Of a stretch of 64,000 nt of DNA, positions 44,912 through 54,933 are shown one piece after another. The notes below the pieces were generated by a model, which worked only from the letters and a program-made list of their open reading frames with translations, was not told the DNA's origin and searched no databases. Made by a program: the position numbers and the translations under genes. The stretch's first letter is position 1, and the number at the start of each line of letters is the position of its first letter. The stretch spans positions 97,394-161,393 of the forward strand of contig NZ_WUQZ01000008.1 in assembly GCF_009829075.1 (NCBI RefSeq), in the 5' to 3' direction. The stretch comes from Sphingobacterium composti. GTDB lineage: Bacteria; Bacteroidota; Bacteroidia; Sphingobacteriales; Sphingobacteriaceae.

Positions 44912-46351
44912 ATGTGTGCTATGACTGAAGATTTACAACATCCAATATTTTCTATTATCAAAGATTTAGCTGATAAAACGGGCACTGAGGTGTACGTGAT
45001 TGGTGGCTATGTGCGGGACAGGATAATGGGACGCCCATTCAAAAATGATGTAGACATATTGGTTATTGGATCAGGTATTGATTTTGCGACCAAATTAGGC
45101 GAAAGATTGCATACTAAAGTTGCGGTTTACAAATCTTTTGGCACTGCGATGTTGGTGTATGATGGCTTGGATGTTGAATTTGTAGGCGCACGTAAAGAAT
45201 CGTATCGCAGGGAATCACGCAAGCCTATCGTGGAAGATGGAACTTTGCAAGATGACCAAAATCGTCGTGATTTTACGATTAATGCCATGGCTTATTCGTT
45301 GAATAGTGCAACTTACGGTCAACTGCTTGACCCTTTCGATGGATTAGCAGATATTCAGAATGGGATAATTCGTACTCCTTTAGCACCTAAAGAAACATTT
45401 TCTGATGACCCATTGCGCATGATGCGTGCCATTCGTTTTGCTACTCAACTAAATTTTAAAATTGATGTGCAAGCGATTGAAGCTATTGTGGAAACTAAAG
45501 ATCGTATTAAGATTATTTCCAAAGAACGTATTACGGACGAAATGAACAAAATCATTTTGTCAAAAAAACCTTCTATCGGATTCAAATATTTGTTTGATAC
45601 GGGCTTGTTAGAGTTGGTTTTTCCTGCGATGGCAAATCTTTACGGTGTCGAATATTTTGATGGCAAAGGGCATAAGGATAATTTCTATCATACCTTAGAG
45701 GTATTGGACAATGTAGCCGAAATGTCGGATGACTTGTGGTTGCGCTGGGCTGCTATTATGCACGATATTGCTAAACCTGCGACAAAGCGTTTCGATAAGC
45801 GTATTGGCTGGACTTTTCATGGGCATGAGGACAAAGGCGCGCGTATGGTGCCTAAATTGTTTGCCGAGATGAAATTGCCTTTGAATGAGAAAATGAAATT
45901 TGTTCAAAAGCTGGTTCAACTACATCTAAGACCTATTGTTCTTGCACAAGATATTGTGACGGATTCTGCTGTTCGTCGTTTGCTGTTTGAGGCTGGAGAT
46001 GATATTGATGCGTTGATGTTATTATGTCATGCTGACGTAACAACTAAAAATGAGTTCAAAAAGAAGAAATATCGTGATAATTTTGAGCTGGTAAAGCAAA
46101 AACTAAAGGATGTAGAGGAGCGCGACCATTTGCGCAATTGGCAACCTCCTGTATCTGGTGAAGATATCATGCATGTGTTTGGCTTGGGACCAAGTAGACA
46201 AGTTGGAATTATCAAAAATGCTATTCGCGAAGCAATTTTAGACGGAGATATTCCTAATGAGCGTACAGCAGCGTATAATTTCATGATGGATAAAGCGAAA
46301 TCATTGAATTTGGAACCAAAACAAATATTGTCTATTGAGACAACAAAATAA
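44912..46351 (+). CDS. cca: CCA tRNA nucleotidyltransferase with HD domain
   Basis: Adds or repairs the CCA end of tRNA. The nucleotidyltransferase head has GGYVRDRIMGRPFKNDVDILV with the DVD catalytic pair, and RRDFTINAMAY. The neck includes FSDDPLRMMRAIRFATQLNF. The C-terminal HD domain (about 245-400) carries HTLEVLDNV and AAIMHDIAKP. Length is 479 aa. ATG at 44921 is an alternative start. CCA-adding versus A-adding activity cannot be told apart here. Confidence 0.93.
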   Translation: MCAMTEDLQHPIFSIIKDLADKTGTEVYVIGGYVRDRIMGRPFKNDVDILVIGSGIDFATKLGERLHTKVAVYKSFGTAMLVYDGLDVEFVGARKESYRRESRKPIVEDGTLQDDQNRRDFTINAMAYSLNSATYGQLLDPFDGLADIQNGIIRTPLAPKETFSDDPLRMMRAIRFATQLNFKIDVQAIEAIVETKDRIKIISKERITDEMNKIILSKKPSIGFKYLFDTGLLELVFPAMANLYGVEYFDGKGHKDNFYHTLEVLDNVAEMSDDLWLRWAAIMHDIAKPATKRFDKRIGWTFHGHEDKGARMVPKLFAEMKLPLNEKMKFVQKLVQLHLRPIVLAQDIVTDSAVRRLLFEAGDDIDALMLLCHADVTTKNEFKKKKYRDNFELVKQKLKDVEERDHLRNWQPPVSGEDIMHVFGLGPSRQVGIIKNAIREAILDGDIPNERTAAYNFMMDKAKSLNLEPKQILSIETTK

Positions 46352-46402
46352 TTTATAATTTTATAGGTAGAAAACGGAGCATTACTAAGCGTAAAAAGAT
46401 AT

Positions 46403-46993
46403 ATGGCAGTTTACAGATTTAGAGTTACTTTCGAAGATTATGAAGATGTATATCGTGATATAGATATGCCTTCAAAAGGTACTTTTTTGGAATTACACCA
46501 CGAGATACACAAATGCACAGGTTACAATGCTGAGGTTTCATCATCTTTTTATGTAAGTAATGACCAATGGAAAAAAGGTACGGAGATCGCACATCTTCCT
46601 AATCCACGTAAAAAAGAGTCGGGTGTCTTAATCATGGAAGATATTCGTCTGAGTAAATTTATTGACGACCCGCACCAAAAATTTTATTACATCTATAATT
46701 TTGATAGGCCATATGATTTTCATGTGGAATTAATCAAGATTTTGAAAGAAGAAGATGGTAAAGAGTACCCTTCGTTATTTAAATCTGTAGGTCTAGCACC
46801 TAAGATGGCTGCTGCTGCGAATTTTCCTGTAGCCACTGATGATGACGACGAGGAAGATGATGTAGTAGATGACATCGCTACAGAAGAATACGGTGTAGAC
46901 GATGAAGATGAATTCGATTTAATGGATGATGACGAGGAAGAAGCAGGAGAAGAGGAGCAACAAGAATTCGGCGGAGGAGAGGACGATTATTAA
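46403..46993 (+). CDS. pRiA4b ORF-3-like protein with acidic tail
   Basis: Residues about 1-120 match the plasmid pRiA4b ORF-3 / IS1096 TnpR-passenger fold: MAVYRFRVTFEDYEDVYRDI and the FLELHHEIHKCTGY block. The last 60 residues are extremely acidic, with long Asp/Glu runs and a GGGEDDY end. Despite the family name nothing here suggests a mobile element, and the gene is placed 3 bases before the miaA start. The function is unknown; a nucleic-acid mimic or a binding partner is a guess. Confidence 0.75.
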   Translation: MAVYRFRVTFEDYEDVYRDIDMPSKGTFLELHHEIHKCTGYNAEVSSSFYVSNDQWKKGTEIAHLPNPRKKESGVLIMEDIRLSKFIDDPHQKFYYIYNFDRPYDFHVELIKILKEEDGKEYPSLFKSVGLAPKMAAAANFPVATDDDDEEDDVVDDIATEEYGVDDEDEFDLMDDDEEEAGEEEQQEFGGGEDDY

Positions 46994-46996
46994 TTG

Positions 46997-47911
46997 ATGT
47001 CTTCATCTTTAAAAGATAAAAAAACTTTAGTCGTAGTGGTTGGTCCTACAGCAGTAGGTAAGACAGCTACGGCTATTTTATTGGCACAACATTTTAATAC
47101 CGAAATTATTTCGGCTGATTCCCGTCAGTTTTATCGTGAAATGAATATCGGTACAGCTAAGCCCGATGCCGAAGAATTAGCTGCTGCTTCACATCATTTT
47201 ATCAATTCTCATTCCATCGAAGAAGAATATTCCGCGGGTGATTTCGAGCGTGATGCTTTACAGCTTTTGGAAGAATTATTCAAAACCAAAGATGTAGTAA
47301 TAATGGTGGGTGGTTCAGGTTTGTTCGTTCGAGCGGTTTGCGAAGGTTTGAATGATTTGCCAAAAGCTCCTGAAGGGGTTCGTGATGCACTGAACAAAAC
47401 TTTCAAAGAACAAGGTCTAGAACCTTTAAAAGCTAGATTAAAAGCTATAGACCCGCAGTATTATGCAATAGCAGATATAGAAAATCCTCAGCGTGTTATA
47501 CGTGCTTTGGAAGTATTTGAAGCGACGGGCAAACCTATTTCTTTCTACCAAAAGAAAGATTTAAATAAAAGACCATTCGACATCGTGACGATAGGTCTAA
47601 ATATGGATAGAGAGAAACTCTACGAACGTATCAATATGCGTGTGGATAAAATGATGGAAGCAGGATTGTTAGATGAAGTAAAATCTTTGTCCGCTTACCG
47701 TCAAAATCCCGCTATGCTCACCGTTGGTTATTCTGAAATATTCGACTACTTAGACGGCTCTATTTCCCTACAAGAAGCCGTTGATAACATCAAACAAAAT
47801 TCTCGTCGCTACGCTAAGCGTCAGATTACTTGGTTCAAAAAGTATGGTAATACGAATTGGTTTGAGCCTCTCCAATTAAGCGAAATACTACAATTTATTA
47901 GCAATATGTAA
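46997..47911 (+). CDS. miaA: tRNA dimethylallyltransferase
   Basis: MiaA transfers dimethylallyl to A37 of tRNAs that read UNN codons. The P-loop VVVGPTAVGKTATAILLA is at the N-terminus, with ISADSRQFYREMNIGTAKP next and NPQRVIRALEVFEATGKPIS in the middle. The C-terminal KQNSRRYAKRQITWFKK block is intact. The ATG at 46997 is 3 bases after the previous stop; the TTG at 46994 is less likely. Length is about 304 aa. Confidence 0.96.
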   Translation: MSSSLKDKKTLVVVVGPTAVGKTATAILLAQHFNTEIISADSRQFYREMNIGTAKPDAEELAAASHHFINSHSIEEEYSAGDFERDALQLLEELFKTKDVVIMVGGSGLFVRAVCEGLNDLPKAPEGVRDALNKTFKEQGLEPLKARLKAIDPQYYAIADIENPQRVIRALEVFEATGKPISFYQKKDLNKRPFDIVTIGLNMDREKLYERINMRVDKMMEAGLLDEVKSLSAYRQNPAMLTVGYSEIFDYLDGSISLQEAVDNIKQNSRRYAKRQITWFKKYGNTNWFEPLQLSEILQFISNM

Positions 47912-47939
47912 CTAATATAATTTTATAATGCATTAAAAT

Positions 47940-47968
47940 AAAGACCATTGTTTGTTACAATGGTCTTT
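47940..47968 (+). terminator. Terminator after miaA
   Basis: The perfect stem AAAGACCATTG / CAATGGTCTTT (47940-47950, 47958-47968) has a 7-base loop and is followed by TTTTT-rich sequence. Confidence 0.85.
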
Positions 47969-48077
47969 GTTTTTAACTTATGACGATTGTTTATAATTTT
48001 AACAAACCAGTTTATTTTATTTCTTAATAGTAGAAATTTTCCTACGAATACATTTAATTTTATTGCAGTTTATAAAA

Positions 48078-48097
48078 ATGTAGTTTAAATACTACAT
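48078..48097. repeat. Inverted repeat upstream of the fimbrillin locus
   Basis: ATGTAGT and ACTACAT flank TTAAAT. It lies in the 47969-48194 gap, which otherwise is AT-rich with no visible gene, and may be a binding site for a regulator. No matching regulator is known here. Confidence 0.3.
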
Positions 48098-48194
48098 GGT
48101 TTCGTTTTAGAAATTAAATTTATTTTAAATTTGAAATATTAAATAAGGAGGATCTTTAGTCCTTTTTTGGTTCACTAACTATAAATTTTTAAAC

Positions 48195-48368
48195 ATGAAA
48201 AGAAAAAAATATATATCACCGCTAGTTGCTGTATGTAAAATTTTTGTTGAAAATTCAGTCGCTACAGGATCATTTAATGATTTCACTGTCGGTGGGAATA
48301 GTGGTAATGGGTATCCTGACATTGAAGATGCCGGTGTTGAGGAAGATGCAATAGATTTTTCACTTTAA
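48195..48368 (+). CDS. Small 57-codon peptide before the fimbrillin lipoprotein
   Basis: The ORF encodes MKRKKYISPLVAVCKIFVEN and an acidic end EEDAIDFSL. Short proteins of this style (basic start with a Y-x-S-P motif, then a Gly/Asp-rich acidic end) occur before fimbrillin or surface lipoprotein genes in Bacteroidota, as I recall. The ORF begins 12 bases before the next gene's ATG. No clear signal peptide is visible. Function unknown. Confidence 0.6.
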   Translation: MKRKKYISPLVAVCKIFVENSVATGSFNDFTVGGNSGNGYPDIEDAGVEEDAIDFSL

Positions 48369-48380
48369 AAATTAATAAAT

Positions 48381-50018
<1,638 letters not shown>

Positions 50019-50202
50019 TGCTTGCAATAGGAATATTTAAAGATTAATTTAGACTAACTTAAATGATAAGTTAAAGTTTTGGGTAAAACACAATCTTTGT
50101 AGTTATAATATTTTACGTGGTTTATTAATTGAAATATAAATTATGTGTTATTTCTTAGATAAAAAATTTAGGCTTTGGTGAAGCTACTAAATATTTGATC
50201 TC

Positions 50203-50334
50203 TCTTTTATTAAGCAATCGGACTACTGGGATGTATATTTTGGTACGCAAGAATTAGTGAAAAAAGCATTTGATAAAGAAGGGATAGCTGGACCGATTCC
50301 AACAAGAGTTATTATTAACCAATATGCTAGTTAG
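50203..50334 (+). pseudogene. C-terminal remnant of an MscS-type mechanosensitive channel gene
   Basis: The frame is open from 50191 and ends at TAG 50332. From 50203 it reads SFIKQSDYWDVYFGTQELVK, continuing KAFDKEGIAGPIPTRVIINQ. This is the C-terminal cytoplasmic end of MscS-family channels (their D-Y-W-x-V ... EAFDKEGI-x-x-P-x-x-R pattern). No start codon, membrane helices or beta-domain precede it. The upstream 50019-50202 sequence has no recognisable coding content. Its original terminator survives downstream. Confidence 0.75.
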
Positions 50335-50353
50335 TTTTTTATCTAAACAAAGT

Positions 50354-50386
50354 AATGGCTTCTCATATCTGAGAAGCCATTTTTTA
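50354..50386 (+). terminator. Terminator of the MscS remnant
   Basis: The 12-bp perfect stem AATGGCTTCTCA / TGAGAAGCCATT (50354-50365 and 50370-50381) has a 4-base loop and is followed by TTTTT. Confidence 0.85.
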
Positions 50387-50491
50387 ACCTTATATTACCT
50401 TAATATCAATAATAAATCATTTTAAGCTCGAATAGAACAATATTTGTATTGTTCTATTTATCTACTTGTGAATAAAACTTTTTACTTATAA

Positions 50492-50863
50492 ATGCTTAAA
50501 AATCTTGGACATATCCATGATACAGATACTTTAGATAGCTCGGTAACTTTCGACGATCTTTATTATATGTATTACAGACAGCTTCATTTTTATTGCAATT
50601 CAATTATTGCAAATGAGGATGATGCCCAAGATATTGTTTCCGATGTGTTCGTAATCTTTTATGATCGTTTTAAACAATTTGATAACCTGAAACAGATTAA
50701 ATCGTATTTATATACTTCTGTACGCAACGCTTGTATAAATTATATCAGACATCAAAAAGTTGTAAATGAAAAATCTGTTGATGTTGACATATTTATAATA
50801 TCAACACGCGTGAAGTTCTCAAATTTCATTGTCACTTTAGCTACTGCCACATCTCCGGATTGA
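50492..50863 (+). pseudogene. Truncated ECF sigma-70 family factor
   Basis: Residues about 20-88 are sigma-70 region 2: DLYYMYYRQLHFYCNSIIANEDDAQDIVSDVF and the SYLYTSVRNACINYIRHQK end that melts and binds the -10 element. Region 4 (the -35 helix-turn-helix) is missing. After about residue 94 the frame runs into the antisense of the next gene and stops at 123. A functional ECF sigma has about 180-190 residues. The gene appears cut by a deletion (see findings). No anti-sigma gene is adjacent. Confidence 0.75.
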
Positions 50864-51159
50864 TCCAAAATTTCGTACGATGTTGCGCAATTGTAAGTTA
50901 AATTATCCGTATTCTTTAAAAACTGTGAATACTGATTTTTTGTTGATTTAGAATTGCTAGAAGCATTTACGAATTCGAAATTATCAGCCAACATCTCTTT
51001 TACAAATTTTTGTTTTCCTAATACTGATGAATCAATGTAGTTTGATAAAATTGCCGTTGAAGTGTAATGAGTTGTAGGATTTACTTTTCCGTTAGCGAAT
51101 GAACTTAATGATAATACCATCATTACTACTGTTGCGATTGTTGTTAAATTTCTTTTCAT
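50752..51159 (-). CDS. Secreted NTF2/SnoaL-like protein, C-terminally truncated
   Basis: A signal peptide (about 1-22, ending SFANG) precedes an NTF2-like cone fold: LSNYIDSSVLGKQKFVKEML, then LADNFEFVNASSNS and VAVAKVTMKFENFTRVD. Family members continue with about 10-15 more residues of strand (typically a W-K block). Here the sequence after Asp120 changes to IINMSTSTDFSFTTF and ends inside the sigma gene, so the natural end is lost. It may still fold. A TAnnTTTG box lies upstream. Such proteins are common small secreted binding or enzyme-like proteins in Bacteroidota. Confidence 0.7.
   Translation of the reverse strand: MKRNLTTIATVVMMVLSLSSFANGKVNPTTHYTSTAILSNYIDSSVLGKQKFVKEMLADNFEFVNASSNSKSTKNQYSQFLKNTDNLTYNCATSYEILDQSGDVAVAKVTMKFENFTRVDIINMSTSTDFSFTTF
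50777..50805. repeat. Imperfect inverted repeat at the truncation junction
   Basis: GTTGATGTT (50777-50785) and AATATCAAC (50797-50805) pair with one mismatch around an 11-base loop. It sits just where both overlapping genes lose similarity to their families, between the sigma and NTF2-like genes. Confidence 0.5.
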
Positions 51160-51200
51160 GGTTGGTTATGTTTTAGTTTTTTAATTTCTATTTGATAACT

Positions 51201-51208
51201 CAAAGTTA
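51201..51208 (-). promoter_or_regulatory. Promoter -7 box of the NTF2-like gene
   Basis: The minus strand reads TAACTTTG, an exact TAnnTTTG match, about 41 bases before the ATG. Confidence 0.5.
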
Positions 51209-51314
51209 GGATGTAATGTCACGTCCATGAATGTCTTTTAGACCAATGAAATAGGAAAGTCGGTGAAAATGTAGGTTTTTTCGGTGAGAATTTTCGTCGA
51301 AGTCTTTACAACTA

Positions 51315-51343
51315 AAAAGTCTAGACAATTTGCCTAGACTTTT
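51315..51343 (-). terminator. Terminator after ilvE
   Basis: AAAAGTCTAG (51315-51324) and CTAGACTTTT (51334-51343) form a 10-bp stem with flanking A/T, 24 bases past the ilvE stop. Confidence 0.7.
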
Positions 51344-51366
51344 GATATGAAGTGATAAAAATCAAT

Positions 51367-52440
51367 TTATACAATAAAATTCCATCCAAATGGATCAGCT
51401 ATCTTACCGTAACGTAATTGATTCAAATAATCTAATACTTTATTAGAGAAATCACGATCTTCTACTGGAGGTAGAGTATAGTCTTGGCCTTCAAAACCGA
51501 TTCTATCAATATGTGTAATAGTAGCAGCTGTACCAGCAGCGAAAGCTTCAGATACTTTACCCGCTTCAATACCATCGATTAATTCTTGAACTGACACTTT
51601 ACGTTGTTCAGCTTTATAACCCCATTCCTCGGCTAACTGCATGATTGTACGTCTAGTCACACCGTGTAAAATAGTATCACCATGTGGCGTGATAATAGTA
51701 TCACCGATACGGAAGATTAAGTTTGCCGTACCAGCTTCTTCGATGTATTTGTGCTCAATCGCATCAGTCCACATGATTTGATCATAACCTTCTTCATTCG
51801 CTAGTTGTGTTGGGTACAATGACAAAGCATAATTCCCTGCATTTTTCGAGAAGCCTACGCCTCCTTCTGCAGCACGAGTATAATGCGTTTCTACTTTGAG
51901 GGAAATAGGTTTGCTATAATATGCGCCTACAGGACATGTTATCACAACGAATTTATATGAAATCGAAGGATGGACGCCTAAGGCTGATTCCGTAGCAAAC
52001 ATAAATGGACGTATATATAATGACGTGCCTTCTTTTGAGGGAACCCAGTTACGGTCGATATCTAATAATTGTTTCAAACCACCTAAGAAAATTTCTTCAG
52101 GCACTTCAGGCATTTGTAGTCGAGATGCTGACTTGTTAAAACGCTCCCAGTTTTTGTCAGGTCGAAATATACTCACCGTTCCATCTTCAAATTTATAGGC
52201 TTTGATTCCTTCAAAAATTGATTGACCATAATGCAAAGCAGACATAGATGGACTAATAGTTAATTCGCCATAAGGGACGATGCTGACGTCTTCCCACTTA
52301 CCGTTATTGTATTCAGCGACCAGCATGTGGTCTGACATGATTTGTCCAAACTTAAGGTTGTTGAAGTCTACTTGCGAGAGTCTTGATGAATTTGTTGGCT
52401 CTACGCGAAATGAAATTTGTTCTGTCGCGCTCATTTTCAC
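51367..52440 (-). CDS. ilvE: Branched-chain amino acid aminotransferase (class IV, eukaryotic-like)
   Basis: IlvE performs the last transamination step to valine, leucine and isoleucine using pyridoxal phosphate and glutamate. HYGQSIFEGIKAYKFEDG and GVGFSKNAGNYALSL (containing the PLP lysine) are the type II BCAT motifs, followed by EAGTANLIF and GVTRRTIMQLAEEWGY. At 357 aa it matches the longer, eukaryotic-like form. ATG 52434 is a possible later start. No ilv or leu operon is adjacent. Confidence 0.95.
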   Translation of the reverse strand: MKMSATEQISFRVEPTNSSRLSQVDFNNLKFGQIMSDHMLVAEYNNGKWEDVSIVPYGELTISPSMSALHYGQSIFEGIKAYKFEDGTVSIFRPDKNWERFNKSASRLQMPEVPEEIFLGGLKQLLDIDRNWVPSKEGTSLYIRPFMFATESALGVHPSISYKFVVITCPVGAYYSKPISLKVETHYTRAAEGGVGFSKNAGNYALSLYPTQLANEEGYDQIMWTDAIEHKYIEEAGTANLIFRIGDTIITPHGDTILHGVTRRTIMQLAEEWGYKAEQRKVSVQELIDGIEAGKVSEAFAAGTAATITHIDRIGFEGQDYTLPPVEDRDFSNKVLDYLNQLRYGKIADPFGWNFIV

Positions 52441-52623
52441 TTATATAATTTAATTGGATTGCAAGTTAAAAAAAAAGATCAAGAGCTTCTTACTTAATTT
52501 TTAAATAGAAGGATATTTGAGACATTCCTCTAAAGAAATAATAGTCTTAATATTTTTTTGATATCTCTGAATACAATTGATTAGAGTTTTCAAATCTACA
52601 ATTAGAAAAGATAATATACTTTT

Positions 52624-54141
52624 TTAAAGTTGATGTATTAATTTCAACAATGGTTCTAGATAATCTCGATTGTTGGCAAGGCGAGGTACTTTATTTTGGC
52701 CACCTAACTTCCCTCTGGATTTCATCCAGTTGTAAAAAGTATCACTAGGAGCATTGTGTATGATTGGTTGTCCTAAAGCCATATTTTTAAAACGTTTGGC
52801 GTCGTAATCTGAGTTGATTTCGCGCAAGGTGCTGTCTAGAATATCACAAAATTTATTGAAATCGGATGGTTGTTTCTCAAATTCAATAATCCACTCGTGT
52901 GCACCAGCATCCTTATTACTGAAATAGACTGGACCCGCCGTATAATCTTTAATAATTGCACTTGTAGCATTACATGCTACTTTTAAGGCTTGGTCTGCAT
53001 TGTCAACGATTACTTCTTCACCAAATGTATTGATGTACTGTTTTGTACGACCAGATATTTGGAAACGAAAAGGAGAAAGTGAAGTGAATTTGATGGTGTC
53101 ACCAATTTTATAGCGCCAAAGTCCGGCATTGGTAGTAATGATTAAAGCGTAATTTTTTCCTAATTCAACTTCATGAAGCCCTAATGTTTTAGGGTTTTCA
53201 TCATCAAGATTTTCCATCGGAAGAAATTCATAGTAAATGCCATAATCGAGCATTAATAATAAATCTTCTGAATCTGATTCATCTTGAATGCCGAAATATC
53301 CTTCAGAAGCGTTGTAGTTTTCTAAATAATACATGGTATCCGAAGGAATCAGTTGCTTGAACTGTTCGCGGTAAGGTTTGAAACTTACGCCACCGTGCCC
53401 GTAGAATTCCAGATTGGGCCACACCTCTAGTAGGTTCCTTTTGCCTGTTATTTCAAGTATGCGTTTGGCCATCACGATATTCCATGTCGGAACACCGGCT
53501 AGACTTGTCACATTTTCTTTTATGGTAAGTTGTGCGATTTGCTCAATCTTTTCTTCAAAATTAGGGTTTAAAGTCACTTCTAAATTTGGCGTGCGAAGAT
53601 ATTCAGCCCAAGAAGGAAGATTGCGAAGGAGAATAGATGATAAATCTCCGTAATATGAATCTGGACTAAAATTATTGATTTGTGAAGAGCCGCCAATAAC
53701 CACAGATTTCCCAGTGAATAAGTTATTATTAGGTTTATTGTGGCAATAAATCGTGATCATATCCTTGCCTCCCTGAAAATGGCAGCCTTCTAACGCTTCT
53801 AAACTAACAGGAATAAATTTGCTGCGGTCCGCTGTTGTTCCTGATGATTTGGCGAACCATTTGATGTCTGAAGGCCACAAAATATTTTGTTCACCTTTTA
53901 TCATACGATCGATATAGCCTTTTAAATCATCGTAATCGCTTATAGGAACTCTATTTTTAAATTCTTCAGTAGTATAAATACTTTTATAGTCGTATTTTTT
54001 TCCCCATTCTGTTGCTTCAGCAGCTGAAATTAAGTTTTGGAACCATTCTTCTTGTACATCATGTGGATATTTGATAAAGAGTTCAATTTGATGAATTCTT
54101 TTTTTCATGATCCATGTGAAGATAGAATTGAGTAGCGCCAT
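52624..54141 (-). CDS. GH3 auxin-responsive promoter family protein
   Basis: A bacterial member of the GH3 acyl-adenylate/amido-synthetase-like superfamily named from plant enzymes that conjugate auxin and jasmonate to amino acids. The adenylation motif is SSGTTADRSKFIPVS near residue 91-106, with NASEGYFG and LWRYKIGDTIKF later, as in this group. At 505 aa it is of bacterial GH3 size. The substrate is unknown in bacteria. It follows lptB by 26 bases on the same strand and could be on the same transcript. Confidence 0.88.
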   Translation of the reverse strand: MALLNSIFTWIMKKRIHQIELFIKYPHDVQEEWFQNLISAAEATEWGKKYDYKSIYTTEEFKNRVPISDYDDLKGYIDRMIKGEQNILWPSDIKWFAKSSGTTADRSKFIPVSLEALEGCHFQGGKDMITIYCHNKPNNNLFTGKSVVIGGSSQINNFSPDSYYGDLSSILLRNLPSWAEYLRTPNLEVTLNPNFEEKIEQIAQLTIKENVTSLAGVPTWNIVMAKRILEITGKRNLLEVWPNLEFYGHGGVSFKPYREQFKQLIPSDTMYYLENYNASEGYFGIQDESDSEDLLLMLDYGIYYEFLPMENLDDENPKTLGLHEVELGKNYALIITTNAGLWRYKIGDTIKFTSLSPFRFQISGRTKQYINTFGEEVIVDNADQALKVACNATSAIIKDYTAGPVYFSNKDAGAHEWIIEFEKQPSDFNKFCDILDSTLREINSDYDAKRFKNMALGQPIIHNAPSDTFYNWMKSRGKLGGQNKVPRLANNRDYLEPLLKLIHQL

Positions 54142-54167
54142 GACCTAGTTAGTATTCTAGCTTTAAG

Positions 54168-54902
54168 TTAGAGTTTTTTTCTACGTAATACAAAATTCTG
54201 TCCTAAATAGAATTTACGTGCCATTTCGTTTTCGGCGATATCTTCTGGTTTTCCAGTTAGCATGATTTTACCTTCTGTCAAGAGATAAGCTCTATCCGTA
54301 ATTGAAAGTGTTTCCTGCACGTTGTGATCTGTAATCAATACACCGATGTTTTTGGCTTTCAATTTGGAAACAATGGATTGGATTTCTTCTACCGCAATTG
54401 GATCGACACCTGCAAAAGGCTCATCTAGAAGAATAAAATTAGGATTTGCAGCTAATGCACGTGCAATTTCTGTCCGGCGACGCTCACCACCGGATAATAA
54501 ATCACCACGGTTTTTACGTACACGATGCAAACTGAATTCGCTTAGCAATTCTTCCAATTTTGCCATGCGTTCTTCTTTATTCGGATAATGAATTTCCAGA
54601 ACTGCAAGAATATTATTTTCTACCGAAAGCTTCCGAAATACGGATGCCTCCTGAGCTAAGTATCCAATACCTTTCTGAGCACGCTGAAACATCGCATCTT
54701 TGGTGATCTCTTCATCATTCAAAAATACATGGCCTTCATTTGGCTTGATAAGACCTACTATCATATAGAATGATGTTGTCTTTCCAGCACCATTAGGGCC
54801 TAATAGACCAACTATTTCACCCTGTTCCACATGAAATGAAACATCATTTACAACGGTACGTTGCTTATATTTTTTTATTAGATGTTCTGCTCTAAGTATC
54901 AT
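54168..54902 (-). CDS. lptB: LPS export ABC transporter ATP-binding protein
   Basis: LptB powers the LptFG permease that lifts LPS from the inner membrane. Walker A is [19 protein letters not shown] at about 33-51, the ABC signature is [15 protein letters not shown], and Walker B is [15 protein letters not shown]. Length 244 aa is exact for LptB. A promoter box separates it from recJ upstream. The cognate LptF/G-type permease is encoded at 28.4 kb, far from here. Confidence 0.95.
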   Translation of the reverse strand: MILRAEHLIKKYKQRTVVNDVSFHVEQGEIVGLLGPNGAGKTTSFYMIVGLIKPNEGHVFLNDEEITKDAMFQRAQKGIGYLAQEASVFRKLSVENNILAVLEIHYPNKEERMAKLEELLSEFSLHRVRKNRGDLLSGGERRRTEIARALAANPNFILLDEPFAGVDPIAVEEIQSIVSKLKAKNIGVLITDHNVQETLSITDRAYLLTEGKIMLTGKPEDIAENEMARKFYLGQNFVLRRKKL

Positions 54903-54923
54903 GAATCAATATTTCAGCTATTG

Positions 54924-54931
54924 CAAATATA
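54924..54931 (-). promoter_or_regulatory. Promoter -7 box of lptB
   Basis: The minus strand reads TATATTTG, an exact TAnnTTTG match, 22 bases before the lptB ATG and just beyond the recJ stop. lptB can thus be transcribed apart from recJ. Confidence 0.5.
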
Positions 54932-54933
54932 TT

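Noticed and set aside
46403..46993. Mobile element, because the pRiA4b/IS1096 name is linked to a transposon passenger
   Set aside because: No transposase, terminal repeats or target duplications lie near it, and it sits in a core tRNA-modification cluster.
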